From Siphonodentalium dalli (lineage: Eukaryota > Mollusca > Scaphopoda > Gadilida > Siphonodentaliidae), in NCBI GenBank assembly GCA_032622095.1, contig CP136066.1, forward strand, positions 50,504,911-50,568,910: a DNA stretch of 64,000 nucleotides, in the 5' to 3' direction. The translations under genes were made by a program, and so were the position numbers. Below the pieces are notes generated by a model. That model worked only from the letters and a program-made list of their open reading frames with translations, searched no databases and was not told the origin of the DNA. Positions 46,101 through 61,100 of this stretch are shown here, one piece after another (positions within the stretch are counted from its first letter, which is position 1; every line of letters begins with the position of its first letter).

Positions 46101-49100
46101 CCCCGTTATTTACCCCAGAATGCATCATAATTCACAACTATGAGATAGAGTTATTCCCCTTCCATTGAGAATAATAAACTGGCACTACAGATCCAAATAA
46201 ACACATGTCGGTACCTTGACAAAAACAACATGTTCCCAGTTTATTCAACAGAATATGTTGATAATACAATGTTTTGGAGCTTCCTCTTTCAAATGGTATA
46301 TAATATGGAATACGTTGTATATAATGTGATCTGGTGATTTGAAAAGTAAGTGGGCATTTATTAAATTGGTGTTTGGATTTAAGAATTGTTATTTTATTGC
46401 CCTGAATCTATCGAAAAAGAGAGAGGTCATAATTAAATATATTGTGCTGAAAAGATCATTGAGTCCAAACAGTCGAATGAAGATTTATATTGCTGTTAAA
46501 TTTACTTTTATTTAGTCTTATTTCATAATGTCAGTTGATACGATAATCACAATGGTAAGTTTATGTGAATGTGCTCAGCAAATTATGCCTTGCTTGGAAA
46601 TATTCATGTTACATATTTACTGGACTAAATACATAAGCTTTGCATGATAATCTAACTGGAATGGTCATTATTTATTACCTATATATATGTGTGAGTTATT
46701 GTTTCTTTCTTCCTCAAAAGTAATGTTTTTGATGTAAAATTTGAAATGGTGCCCATATTTTCATGGATTACTTTAACCATTCCATGACGGGAGCTTTGCT
46801 TGTGCAGCATTAATGATACTGTGCCAGTGCATTCTCTTGTATATGTGAGTCTCCCATAGGGAGACTCGCATATATTTGAATCCACTGGCTTACAAAATAT
46901 TCTTAGGCCAATGTATTCTCTTATATATGCGAGGCTCTGTTTGAGACTCACATATATAAAATAATGCATTGACACAGGGTTTTCACAAAATTTCAGGAAA
47001 CTCTAGTCATGAATGGGTTAAAATCTTTGGGCTTAAACAATAAATATTCATGGTATAGACTCCAATAACTAATATCAGTGATGCCCTTAAAATTCATTCA
47101 GTGAGGGATTTTCCATGAAAATATACCATGAAAATATAATTTTTGTACCATAAAGGAACCATTTTCATAATTTGATCTTAATTAAATTACTAGTATCATA
47201 TTCAGTGGATTGTGTCATTCATTGAGTTAATGATATAAAGATTGCTATTGATGAGAGTTTGAGTTAAATTGTGAAGATTCATCTAATGAAATTTGGAAAT
47301 ATATCATGGGATTTTTGAAAACAAATCCTTCTTTTGCATCGGAAATGGAGCCCAATACCTACCCCTGTTGACATCAGGTAAATTCACATGAATGATTCTC
47401 ACACTGTTAATATGATAGGTAATAAACTGCAGTCATATGGTTTCAATCATTTGGAGATTTATTTCAGTTGAAAGGCAGCGATCTTGTGTATATTTCATTC
47501 ATGTGCTGCTTTTCTGATGAATTAAATCTCATTATAGTTGAAGCTATTCGATTGCACATGGTACATTTGGTACATAGCTGAATAACATACACGGGACATA
47601 ACCCCTATATTATGCTTATATATAAAAATGTATTTCCAAATGTAATCGGAGGGATGTAACCTTTGCCATATCTTCCAATGTAGTCTTAACTATATTTAGA
47701 ATTATTGATAATATGGAACTCAACATTTGCATAGTTGATTAATGTTCAACCTCTTCTGAAGACGAGGGATATTTCTCGGAGTACATATAGTTTTATTGTA
47801 ATTTTCTGCACAGTTGGTCACATCACTCTACCAATTTTGTTTTATATTTTATTATTGGCAGATGCTGAATTCATTGGCATTATTTAATATAATACATCAA
47901 TACATACCAATAGGCTGTCTTAATTTAATTTTAGACTGAAAAGTGGGCACAAATTTGATATGTTTTTTATAGAAATTGTACAAACTATAACATCTGACAC
48001 AGGAAACTTAGGAACAGGGCAGGATTTTAGAACAGGCAGATGTTCTACATATATCATCATTCTTATGTGTAGATAATTTGCAGCACCGCTTATTAGCAGA
48101 ATCATTTATACATGTTTATTGTGGATTTACTTGGTCTGAATGATGGGCTAAATATGAATTCTCCCATTCAGTTATAAAAGTATACATTGTAATGATATGT
48201 TACCATGGTCATATATTTACTCGTAAAATACCAGGGTCATAGATTTACACTTAAAATACCAGGGTCATAGATTTACACTTAAAATACCTGGGTCATAGAT
48301 TTACACTTAAAATACCATGGTCATAGATTTACTCTTAAATACCAGGGTCATAGATTCACACTTAAAATACCAGGGTCATAGATTTACACATAAATACCAG
48401 GGTCATTTATTTGTACTTAAAATACCAGTCACCAGGGGTCATATATTTACACTTAAAATACCAGGGTCATAGATTTACACTTAAAATACCTGGGTCATAG
48501 ATTTACACTTAAAATACCAGGGTCATAGAATTACACTTAAAATACCAGGTTCATAGATTTACTTGTTAAATACCTGGGTCATAGATTTACACGTAAAATA
48601 CCATGGTCATAGATTTACTCGTAAAATACCAGGGTCATAGATTTACACTTAAAATACCAGGGTAATAGATTTACACTTAAAATACCAGTCATAGATTTAC
48701 ATTTAAAATACCAGTCATAGATTTACATTTAAAATACCAGTCCCCTCACTTGTTTTCTGCCCTTCCTTTCATCGCCTTAATATCTTGAATATTTTCAAGC
48801 ATATAATTTGCTGATGTATTAGGAATGCTGACTCATGTTATGAATTATAATCCTGTTTTATTGGGTGAATTGGTGCTTTTATATATGTATTAACATGTCA
48901 CTGCATGAGTGGCTTCAAGATTGAACAATTGTTATTTGATGCTACTACCTTTACAGTTATACATTACAGAAGTGAAAAACCCCTATAAGAATTGGAAACA
49001 TCTAAAAAAAAATATATATATTTATATTTATTTAAAATCGTGAAGATTTATGTTATATAACAATTATTTTCATTCTTTTTATATGCCATTTTTAAGAACG

Positions 49101-52100
49101 GGCATGATTTTTTTTGGGCATTTGTCTGTCTGTCCGACCATCTATTTATTTACATTTCTGGATAATAACTTTAGTTCCACTGAACTCGTTGTAACTTGGA
49201 TTATGGGAGCACTACTATATCAAATATTAACAATCATTGGAAATATACATGTATTGCACACTGATTTAATAGGATAGTGCAGCTGAAATGGACGTACCCG
49301 ACGCGGGCCATATAAGTCAGACTGGTTTCTCTCTACCCCAGGTTCGTTTTCGATCTCACACTTTCTGCTGCAAACTCCGCTAAAACTATTCCCATATACC
49401 TAGCTAAAATATCTGAATCTAATGTCCTGCATTACAACAGCTTTACCCAGCCCTCCACACAGCTTGATTCTACATTTACTGCGGTCTTTAAACTTTTATA
49501 TTGGAGCCATGTTGTACGGTTTATCGATTGGCGAAGAGAGGCTCGCTGTCAATGGTCGAGCTTTAGCTCCAAGCAGGGACCAGCCTAGAGGGTGACTTGG
49601 CAGACATCTTCTCCCTAAAATGTTCCACATCTCCCTATTTTTTTCCCAGGGAGAAGTGACTTCTCTCTCATATAATATTATTTGAAACCTATTGGCTGGT
49701 TCCTGGCTCCAAGATTGGGGAACCAAAAACAAATATGTGATTACAAATCAATACTACCCTTTATTGAACTGAACATGTTTGAGACTGCATATAACTATGA
49801 TTGTTTATCCTCTTTGATTTTATGGGAGACATTCTCAATCTCCGGCAAATTAATACTAATGTCACGATTGCTGCTAATTTTTTGCCAGTCGCAAAATAAT
49901 CGTTGATGTAATTTAACAAGTAATAATGTTGTAATATACAATCATCTCCTCATACTGAAATTTACCGTAACATTAGCTTGGACAAAGGTGATTATTGTTA
50001 ACTCCTCTCCCTTAACCCTTTGAGTGCCAGGGGCCGATTTAATCAGCCCTAAACCTACACAATAAGTCTGTTATTAAAAGAATAAAATAAAATATATTAA
50101 AATTGTAAAAAATTGTAAAAAAAAACAAAAAAACAAAAAAACAATTGTTAGGCCAATGCATTCTCTTATATATGCGAGGTGACCTATGGTCGACTCGCTT
50201 ATATAAGAGAATGCATTGGCACAGGGTATATGGGTTGATACAAAAATCGACCTGGCACTCAAAGGGTTAACAATCCCTCTTAAGATGAGACCCTTAGGTT
50301 TACTAACTTGCAACATTTCCAAACCATGCAACTTTTCTGGCTTTAAAATGCTAATTCTACCAGTATCCATGAATCCTGAATTTATCACAATGCGACTTAG
50401 CCTGGATATGGTGTGTCTGACATTTGCAGAATGAGGTCTCCATAGGGTGATCGAATTTAGTGACGCTATCCCGCACACTGGGCTAGAATCACTAAATTCA
50501 CCCTCTGGGAACCTCAATCTGCTTAGGCCTCAACTTCTATGGGAAGTATCTATAGTTTCAATTTAACATTGTTTTTAGTTACTTTTTCCCTTCTTGGAAG
50601 TTTCTATACTGGTATCCCCTAATTTGCTGAAGATAAAATACATAATCAAGGTGACTAATGGGTGAACATCAACAACTTCAACTGGGGAACTTCAATCTGA
50701 TCCTAGGTCTCCCATAGCAGTTGAGGCCTAAACAGAATGAGGTTCCCAGTGGACGAATTTAGTGATGTTAGCCTACTGTGTGGGGTAATGTCACTAAATT
50801 CAACCTCTAGGGACCTCATTCTGCAAATGTCAGACACACTATATCCAGACATGACTGCGACTCCTAAAATCTTAAATCTTCTCCACCTGCTGACAATTTA
50901 AGATTCACATATTTCTTTACCTCTCACTCCTGTGCTGCATACATCCACATCTAACTGTCATCAAACTGATGGAAAAAGGTTTAATATCTCAATGAACATT
51001 CAACCATAAACAGCATGTTACGAAAAACATTTGTGAGTTAGATTGTGAGTTTGGCGTGTCTGTATTTATAGAAGATTTCAAAAGCATGATTTTGTTAATT
51101 GCATTGGCAATTTGTTTAACCTCTTGATTCAAAATATTTTATTTGAATTTTTACAATTCTGTTCATCTCTATAAATCTACTATTAGTAGTAAACGAAAAA
51201 TAATATTTTATGTTTAAAATTCATAGATTTATGTTACTATTTTCTTGAAATGTCAAATATTAAATGATTTCCTTTTGTTGTAGAAATTTTCACTTTGTTC
51301 ACATATTAGTATCTTGATTAATTTGTTTTATATATTTTATGAAATTTCTTCAGTTCACTGTAAATAAGTTTTGTTTAACTTCCTTTAAGTTTTGTTTAGT
51401 TTGATAATGTATTAATTTGGTTTTCAAGTAAAATATAAGTGAGTATTAGAAGTAGAATATATAACTTTTCAGATAGAGTCTTTCTTCCCAGATATCAGTT
51501 TGAGGATAATTTAATAGATTTTACACTTACGAAACAATATGCCGTAATACCAGGCCTCAAAATATGGTGAGAACACTTTTAGAATGAGGTCCCCAGAGGG
51601 TGAATTTAGTGACGCTGTCCCGCAATGTGGGATAGCATCACTAAATTCACCCTCTGGGGACCTCATTCTGCTTAGGCCTCGTCATTTCTGAATTCAGAAT
51701 CTTTATTATCAAATTAACAAGTTTTTAAGTTTCTTTAGAAAGTTTCTTATTTAGTTTATTTCTCTATATCAGCAGATTGGCAGACGATACATTGCATAAT
51801 CGAGTTCCCCATTTGGTGCACACAACCGTCTTCACCATCTGGGAACTTAAATCTGTGTATAGGTCTCCCATAGCAGATGAGGCCATGCAGATTGAGGTCC
51901 CCAGAGGATGAATTTAGTGATGCATATTATATACATTGGAATCTATATAGGAAAAATTTAATTTTAAATCAGGTAAGATAGACTCTATCTGTGACTGACA
52001 TGAACTGGTAAGTAAATAACTTTCTATGTAATCACTCTTTACGTGAGATATGAGAGCGTTTATTCATGGTTGATTACTTCCCTTATCAGGGCCAGCATCC

Positions 52101-55100
52101 GGAGGAACATGGGTTGAACCCGGCGAAGCGAGCTCTCATCACGGTGATAGAGGAAGGCTTGTCATCTGTCGATGCTGCGACATCTCAGCTTGATTCCAGA
52201 GCTCAGGTTCCAACACTCGGAGACGATGCCGTAAGTATATTGGACTATTTTATTATAACTGGATAAATGAATAGAATTAACCAAGGAAGTGTTCTCATTT
52301 GATGATGGATTAACAGAAATAATATCTTACCCACGACCAGTATATCTGCAATGCTTTCGGCAAAAGAAAGAATTAGCTAGATAGAAAAGCTATAATTTAT
52401 ATCAGTAATAGTATATGCAATAAATTAGAATGAAAGTTTAATTTTCTTTTAACTTTATTTTGCAGGAATTGATATGCAAAATATTCCTCACACGTATGCA
52501 AACTGATTTGTATTAAGCGTGACATATAGGCCTTACTCCATTATTCTGTATTTGACTATACATTCACATGTCACAAAAATAAGTTATCTCTCTCTCATTC
52601 TATCAGAAAAAAACTTGATAATATATGGTCAGGAATCATGTCGTCTCAATTTTAAATAAAAAGGCAAATTTGAAAGTATACAAAAACAAACAAAAAATGA
52701 CAGAAATAAATAAACCTATGAAACAACAAGGTAATTTCATATAAAAGTTCATGGTACTTCTATTTTGTGGTATTGAGGATATGATCAACGATATTCCAAA
52801 CATGATGATGCTCAATTTGTGCCGAAATACTAGTCAACGTTCTTTAACAATATTGCCACAGTTTAACACTCAAGGATTTTTTTCTTCAAAATGATGTTCA
52901 AATTTTCATCCACAGTGTCGCCTGGACATGAATTTTGTTTGACTCACTTCAAATAATTTTAAAATTTTCATCAATAATATAGGCATCAAAGCAGTGGAGG
53001 GTGAACCAGATGGACTTGTCACGCCACAAAGTGCATGCCCAGGTGTCTGCGATGAATGCTGCTACGGCACAACTCGTCACTATCATCCAAGACGATGAGC
53101 CAGATTATTCAGCTGTTGGCGGAGCTGTCAATCAAATGTAAGCCATACAAAAAAATAGTTAACCCTTTGAGTGCCAGGGGCCGATATTATCGGCCCTAAA
53201 CCTACGCAATAAATCTGTTAAAGAATATAATAAAATATATTAAAATTGTAAAAAATTGTAAAAAAAAAATAATAAAAAAATAATTGTTAGGCCAATGCAT
53301 TCTCTTATATATGCGAGGCGACCTATGGTCGACTCGCATATATAAGAGAATGCATTGGCACAGGGTATATGGGTTGATACAAAAATCGGACCTGGCACTC
53401 AAAGGGTTAAAGAAAAAATAAGGTTTTGAGTGTGTCTGTTCCAGCATGATTCAAACCAGATATTTTGTATGGCCATTCATGAGAATGAAGGATGCCTTTT
53501 TGCCAGTTGAAGCGAGTGATTTTTTCAATTGGTGACAAAAAAGTGACTTATCTTGTGGATTCATGCATACACTGTCCCATTATAATACAATTATAACAAA
53601 ATGGTACTTTTTATGCACCTGTTTAAAAAAAAAGCACCCAATAAATTTTAGAATTGGGTGGGAGAATCCATTCAGTATAGAAAGGGTTGAAAGGAATATT
53701 GTGACTCATTTCAGAGTTCCATAGGTTTCAATAGGTTTCAGACTGATATTTCGGTATATGGGCAACCGTTAGCTATTTTTATAAAATATTTCCACATGGT
53801 TATGCTATATAAGAATATACTCTATCTGAACTCATCAAAACGTAAAACTTAATTCAAGCCTGGATATAGTGTGTCTGACATTTGCAGAATGAGCTCCCCA
53901 AAGGGTGAATATAGTGACGTTATCCTGCACGGCAGTCTATCATCACCATATTCACCCTCTGGGAACCTCATTCTGCTGTGGGAGACCTAGGATCAGATTG
54001 AAGCTCCCCAGTTGGTTGGTGATGTTCACCCATTAGTCCCATTGATTATGCTCTTTATCTTCTGCAAATTAGGGAATACAGAAACTGAACAGAAGGGAAA
54101 AAGTAACTAACACAATGTTAATTTGAGGCTATAGACACCTCCTAGAAGATGAGGTCTAAGCAGAATGAGGTCCACAGAAGGTGAATTTAGTGATGCTAGC
54201 CCACTGTGCAGGGTAGCATCATTAAATTCACCCTCTGTGGACATCATTCTGCAATTGTCAGACACACTATTTCTAGACCTTGATTATGCATTTTATCTTC
54301 TGCAAATTATGGGATATAGAAACTGAACAGAAGGGAAAAAGTAATTAAACAATGTTAATTTTCTACTATTAATACTTCCCCAGGATCGTGAATTTAGTGA
54401 TGCTAGCCAGCTGTACGGGGTAGCATCACTAAATTCACCCTCTGGTGACCTCAATCTGCCATGCTTGACCGAATCCCTTTCTGGAATGTTCACAAATGCA
54501 AAAAAATAAATAATATAAATACTAATTGTCCACAGCACCTCTAACATGGATGAGTTTTCACATGATGTGAAAATGGTCGCAGCTCTACACGAGGATGAAA
54601 ATGCTGGCAATAAACTTATGGATGCAGCTAAGTTGCTGGCTGGAGCATTCACAGAGCTAATGAATGCAGCACAGCCTGGCACCTATGAGGTAGGTATCCA
54701 TGGGTACATTGTCCATTTTGTTAAGAAATGAGAATTTGTTCACACAACTGAAGAAATTAATACCTCTTACTGTGCTGTTCAGATAACGGTAGATCTGCAC
54801 TGTGTCAACACCTGTACCCAGATTGACACGTAACTCAGCTCTTGATGAAAGGGCTTTATATTTATTGATACGCCTGTAGATTAGATAGTAAGAACTGGAT
54901 GTAATTTGGTGTCTAGATGCACTTCTATATATAACATTAACAGTCTTTGAAAGTATACATCTATCACTCAATGCTTTAACCCTTTACCCAACAGAAGGGC
55001 CCTGTGCCAATGCATTCTCTTATATATGCGAGTCGACCATAGGTCGCCTCGCATATATAAGAGAATGCATTGGCTTAACACATTACAAATTATAAAATTG

Positions 55101-58100
55101 TTAAAGAATGTAAAAAAAAATGATAAAAAAAAGATTTTTTTTAGGCCAATGCATTCTCTTATATATGCGAGGCGACCTATGGTCGACTCGCATATATAAG
55201 AGAATGCATTGGCACAGGGTATAACTGTAACTATCACAATGTGGTCAAGGAGCCGGTTCCAATGATATCCATATTTGTGTGGTTCTATTGAGACAGACCG
55301 AAGATATTTTAGGCTGTTGAAGCTTTATTTGGCCGGTTTTGGTCGCTTTGTTGGGTAAAGGGTTAATAGGATAGTGCAGCTGAAATGGACGTCCCCGATG
55401 CTGGCCATATAAAAAAAACTGATTTCGCTCTACCCCAGGTTCGCATCACTAAATACCGGCATATCCTACAGGCAACAGTATTTATTCAATTGATCCCAAA
55501 CTTCATGCGACTCATACGGTTGACCTCTGGTTGACCATTGACTGTATTGTATGACATTATCCCCTGTCCAAGTTGAGCTACAGAGTTATTGACACTTTCA
55601 TTTTATTGTATTTTCAGCCGAGACAGAACATTTTGAAGGCAGCCAGTAGGGTCGGTGAAGCGAGTCAGGATGTTATGTATGAGATTGGAGAAACCAGTGA
55701 AGATCTCGACAAGGCATATCAGGTCAGTAATTCAAACCTATTGTTGTGTGGTAAATCATTAGCATTAAATAATGTATAAAATTGTCTATACATCCATTAA
55801 TTTATAAAATTCTTCATAAAACAAAAATTCTAGTTATCGAATTAATTATAATTGCCTCAGAACTCATGTATTTAACCCTTCCATGACTGGAGCTTTCTGA
55901 AAATTTGTGAAAAACCTGTATAAATGCATTCCCATAGGGAGTCTCGCATATATGAGAGAATACATTTGTCTAAAAATATTTACCTTGACCTTGTAATCCA
56001 GTGCATTCTCTTATATATGCGAGGCTGCCTGTATACATACAAAGAATGCACTGCCACAGGATCTTTAATGCTGCACCAGCGCAGATCCCAACATGAAAGG
56101 ATTAAAAATCTGTTCTCTGATTATTTCAGGATACTTTGTTAGCATTAGCTAAAGCTGTTGCCAGTGCTACAGCTACATTAGTTGTCAAAGCGAAGAATGT
56201 AGCTAGCACGACTGAAGACCAGGGTCAACAGAATAGGGTGATCCACTCTGCTACACAGTGTGCCTTAGCTACATCTCAGCTTGTTGCCTGTACGAAGGTA
56301 TGTATCGCTTATAAGGCTGTGCTAGCCCAAAATACAGGTCAAGTTCGAATTTGGTATCCGCCCGCCAATTTTTCATCAGAATTTTTGCCCTTTTTGTTGG
56401 AATTTGCACTCAATTTTAGTTTCATCCTGTCAGATTCAGAATCAGAATATTTTTATTATATAGCAAACCAACATTTAACAGTACAACACAAAATGTGTTT
56501 TACCCAATGAAATGCCATAAGGAGACAAAATGACCTATCATGTAACCAAGTCTGAAAATAGTGTGACTGACATTTGCAGAATGAGGTCCCCAGACCGTGA
56601 ATTTCAATAGTGACGCTACCCCGCACAGCATCCTAGTGTCACCAAATTCACCCTTTGGGAAGCTCATTCTGCTTAGACCTCAACTGCTATTAGAGATTAG
56701 ATTGAAGATCCTACTTGAAGCTGGTGTTTAGTTATTAGTCACCTCAATTATACATTTTATCTTCTGCAAATTAGGGGATATAGAAACTGAACAGAGGGGG
56801 AAAAAGTAACTAAAAACAATGTTAATTTGAGACTATATATACTTCCCAGAAGACAAAAACCTAAGCAGAATGAGGTCCCCAGAGAGTGAATTTGTTGATT
56901 CTAGCCTGCTGTGTGGGGTAGCATCTATAAATTCACCCTCTGAGGACCTCATTCTGCAAATGTCAGACACACTATTTCCATACTTGCATGTATTAAATAA
57001 TCCTTACAGTAATGCTCTAAGTAATCGACTCCTTAACCACAGCAGAATTATGGGTAACTTTGTAGGATTTAGTCGGAAATATGGCTTGTTGCCATTCATC
57101 GGAAAGTTCTCACTGAGAGCTTTCCGACGAATGGCAACAAGCCATATTTCAGCCTAAATCCTGAAAAAATTACCCATAATTCTGCTGTGCATGGTTAAGG
57201 AGTCGATTAATTAGAGCATTACTGTATGAAAGGCTCAAAAACTTAAAAATTATATTGTTACCCAGTATACTCATTAGATTATTGGTTCAAGTGGATTCTT
57301 TTTGGTAGAAAATATTGTTTTGGTCTAACAGAAAAAATCATTTTTGAAGAAATGTGCAAAATTGCGGCTAACAGTGTCCGTCCATTGTTTTAGGTGGTTG
57401 CTCCTACAATCAGCAGCCCAGCGTGTCAAGAACAGTTGATAGAATCAGCGAAGCTGGTCGCTCGGTCTGTCGAGGGTATCGTGGAGTCTGCTCAGGTCTC
57501 GTGTCGTGATGATAACTTATTGAAGGACCTCGGAGAAGCTGCCACGGCTGTCACTTCAGCCCTCAATTACCTCCTCCAACATATCAAGAAAGGAGCTGGA
57601 TCGACCGCAGTGAGTTATTGTATTTTATTGAAGCAGGATGTTGCTTGTTCTGTGTCGCCTGTTATTAACCCTTTACCCAACAGAACGGCCCTGTGCCAAT
57701 GCATTCTCTTATATATGCGAGTCGACCATAGGTCGCCTCGCATATATAAGAGAATGCATTGGCTTAACACATTACAAATTATAAAATTGTTAAAGAATGT
57801 AAGAAAAAATGGTAAAAAGTGTTAAAAAAAGATTTTTTTTAGGCCAATGCATTCTCTTATATATGCGAGGCGACCTATGGTCGACTCGCATATATAAGAG
57901 AATGCATTGGCACAGGGCATAACTATACCATCACAATGTGGTCAATGAGCCGGTTCCAATGATATCCATATTTGTATGGTTCTATTGAGACAGACCGAAG
58001 ATATTTTAGGCTGTTGAAGCTTTATTTGGCCGGTTTGTTGGGTAAAGGGTTAAACACATGCGGCTCATTTTAATCTTTCATAATATAATTACATATATCT

Positions 58101-61100
58101 TTTCAATTTCTATTCTTAAAAATAATAAAGAGAAACAGTGTAAAATAAAAAAAATATCGTCACCATACTATGAATAGGAAACTTAATTTGAGTGCTAAAG
58201 ATTATACTAATATATCTGAATAAGTAACGGCATAGTTTTCTCGTGGTCGCTATGACTGAATGTTTCTCTCCTGTAGCAGGTGATATTAATGAAGAATTAG
58301 ATCATTACACCATAATTCCAGTACATCTCACTATATCTGTTGGTGCTGGTGTTTGCAATAAATATATGCACTTAAAATAATGTATACTAATCTGAAATGA
58401 ACCTGTTTTCTTCTACAGGCTACACATTCACATGAGATGGCGGTAGATACCATCATCACTGTGACGGATCGACTCTTCAGCAGCACTGGGGATGCTCATG
58501 AGATGGTTAAACAAGCTCGGCAGCTCGCGCAGGCTACCTCTCAACTCGTCAACTCCATCAGAGGACAGGCGGAAACTCATCCTGATTCAGATGTACAGAA
58601 GAGACTCCTTGCTGCTGCTAAGGCACTCGCTGATGCAACGGCCAAGATGGTCGAAGCTGCAAAGGTACATGTCGTCGCCTTACATTCAAAAGGTCTTAAG
58701 TTAGTTTTTGGGCTGATATACATGCGCAAACACTTTCCCGCCACAGCTGAAGCTTGTGTCAAAACATCCAAGCCAGCAAATAATGTGTCTGTTATTTGCA
58801 GAATGAGGTCCCCAGAAGGTGAACAGTGGGCTAGCATCACCAAATTCACCCTCTGGGAACCTGCTTCTACTTCTTAATCATAATTTTAGACTATAGATAC
58901 TTCGAAGAAGATGAGAGGAAGAAAGAGGTCCCCAGAGGGTTTATTTGGTGACACTATCCCACTGTGCAAGATAGCATCACTAAATTGAGTAAATTCACCC
59001 ACTGGGGACCTCATTCTGCAAATGACAGGCAGACTATTTGCAGACTTGGCCTATTCAGACTTTCTCAATATTATAACTATGCAATGAGTCCTGTTGTTTA
59101 GCGAATATATTATAATTTCTGGAAGATTTAATTCTTATGTAATTAATGTAAATAAGTGTTAAAATTTGTCATTGTTACTTCATTAAAAAAACTTATTTTC
59201 TTTTATGAATTCAAATGACTTAAAGCTATAATAGGGATAAACAACTTCTCGTTATATTTTTAGGGGTGTGCCTCGAGTCCAAATGACTCGCATCAGCAGG
59301 AAATTCTCCGATCAGCTGCCGAAGAGCTCAGGAGTGCAACAAACACAGCTGCGAGTAACGCTCTGAAGAAAAAACTTGTCAAGAAACTTGAGGTTTGTGA
59401 TGGGAATTAACCCTAGGCCTTTCATGAGGTTCATTACGGGAGCTTCCTGAAAATTTGCGAAAACCCTGTGCCAATGCATTCTCTTATATAAGAGAATGCA
59501 TTGGCCTATCAATATTTACCTTCACCTTGTAAGCCAGTGCATTCTCTTATATTTGTGAGGCTCCCTATTGGAGAATTGCATATATAAGAGAATGCATTGG
59601 CACAGGATCCTTATAGCTCCACCAGTGCAGCTCCCGTCATGAAAGATTTAAAGATATTTGGGGATGTCTTTATCATCCAGAGAAGAATAAGTCATTCTTT
59701 ATCTGGGGCTTTCAGTCGTCATGGTCTTTATCTATAGTTCAACACAATGAGGTTTATGAAGTCAGTGATTTCTCATATGAACTCCAATTAGATTCAAGTG
59801 TATAAAATATCATGTTTAAGCTAAGAAATTTTTATAAAATATAAGATATGAAATTCACTGTTTATTGGTTTCATATATTTATATATGATTTGGAGGGACA
59901 TCTGGTAAAATCAGTGACTGTCTAGTATTGCTTGTAATAAAGTTTTCAGTTATACAAAGTAAATGATAATGTTAATTTAAATTTTTATAAAAAATTAGTT
60001 GTTGTTATAACTGAATGTTTGAAGTAAATATGTATTTAATATTACTGTTGTATTGCACAGGCAGCCGCTAGGCAGGCAGCTGCCTCAGCCACTCAGCTGA
60101 TCAACGCAGCCAATCACTCCAACAAATATAACAGAAACACCGCCTCCAGACAGCAGATAACATCACAGTGTGAGGTACGTCATCTAAATATATCTTGGCA
60201 TAACAACATAACAAAATATCTGTTTTAGGCTATAAATTACTATAACAAAAGTTCTAACACTTGAAGACAACTTCTAAGATTCTAAGTTATCAATGTTACA
60301 TTGTGGAATTAAACAATTAACCCTTTACCCAACAAACCGGCCAAAACCGGCCAAATAAAGCTTCAACAGCCTAAAATATCTTCGGTCTGTCTCAATAAAA
60401 CCATACAAATATGGATATCATTGGAACCGGCTCCTTGACCACATTGTGATAGTTACAGTTATGCCCTGTGCCAATGCATTCTCTTATATATGCGAGTCGA
60501 CCATAGGTCGCCTCGCATATATAAGAGAATGCATTGGTCTAAAAAAAATCTTTTTTTTAACACTTTTTACCATTTTTTCTTACATTCTTTAACAATTTTA
60601 TAATTTGTAATGTGTTAAGCCAATGCATTCTCTTATATATGCGAGGCGACCTATGGTCGACTCGCATATATAAGAGAATGCATTGGCACAGGGCCCTTCT
60701 GTTGGGTAAAGGGTTAAACCCATTGTTGTCAGTGTTGTTGTTAGAAGAAAACAGAATTGAGATATTCTTTAAATTCCTTCTTCTATTATTATGTGTACCC
60801 ATACCATAGTATGGTACACATAGTGTCAACATCCAGATTGACCACTCTTCGTCCGTCCGTTCATCTGTCTGTTTCTAGACACTTTATGCATGGTTCGATA
60901 ACTCAAAAAAAAATTATCCGCTCGGAACCAAATTTTATATATGTATTTCTCAGCCCAAAATAAAGATCGAGTTCGAATATGGGTTTGATCCAAGTTATGT
61001 CCCTTTTTCAACTTAGAATTCATGCATGCTGCAATAACTCAAAAAAAAATTATCTGATAAAAACAAATTTGGTATGTGAGTTTCTCAGCCCAAAATACAC

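Noticed and set aside
48201-48745. Regular short repeats resembling a CRISPR array
   Set aside because: Units are directly adjacent without unique spacers and lie in an animal gene intron; it is a minisatellite.
50074-50517. 147-codon open frame on the minus strand
   Set aside because: It runs through parts of a G element and a B element; a chance frame across two MITEs.
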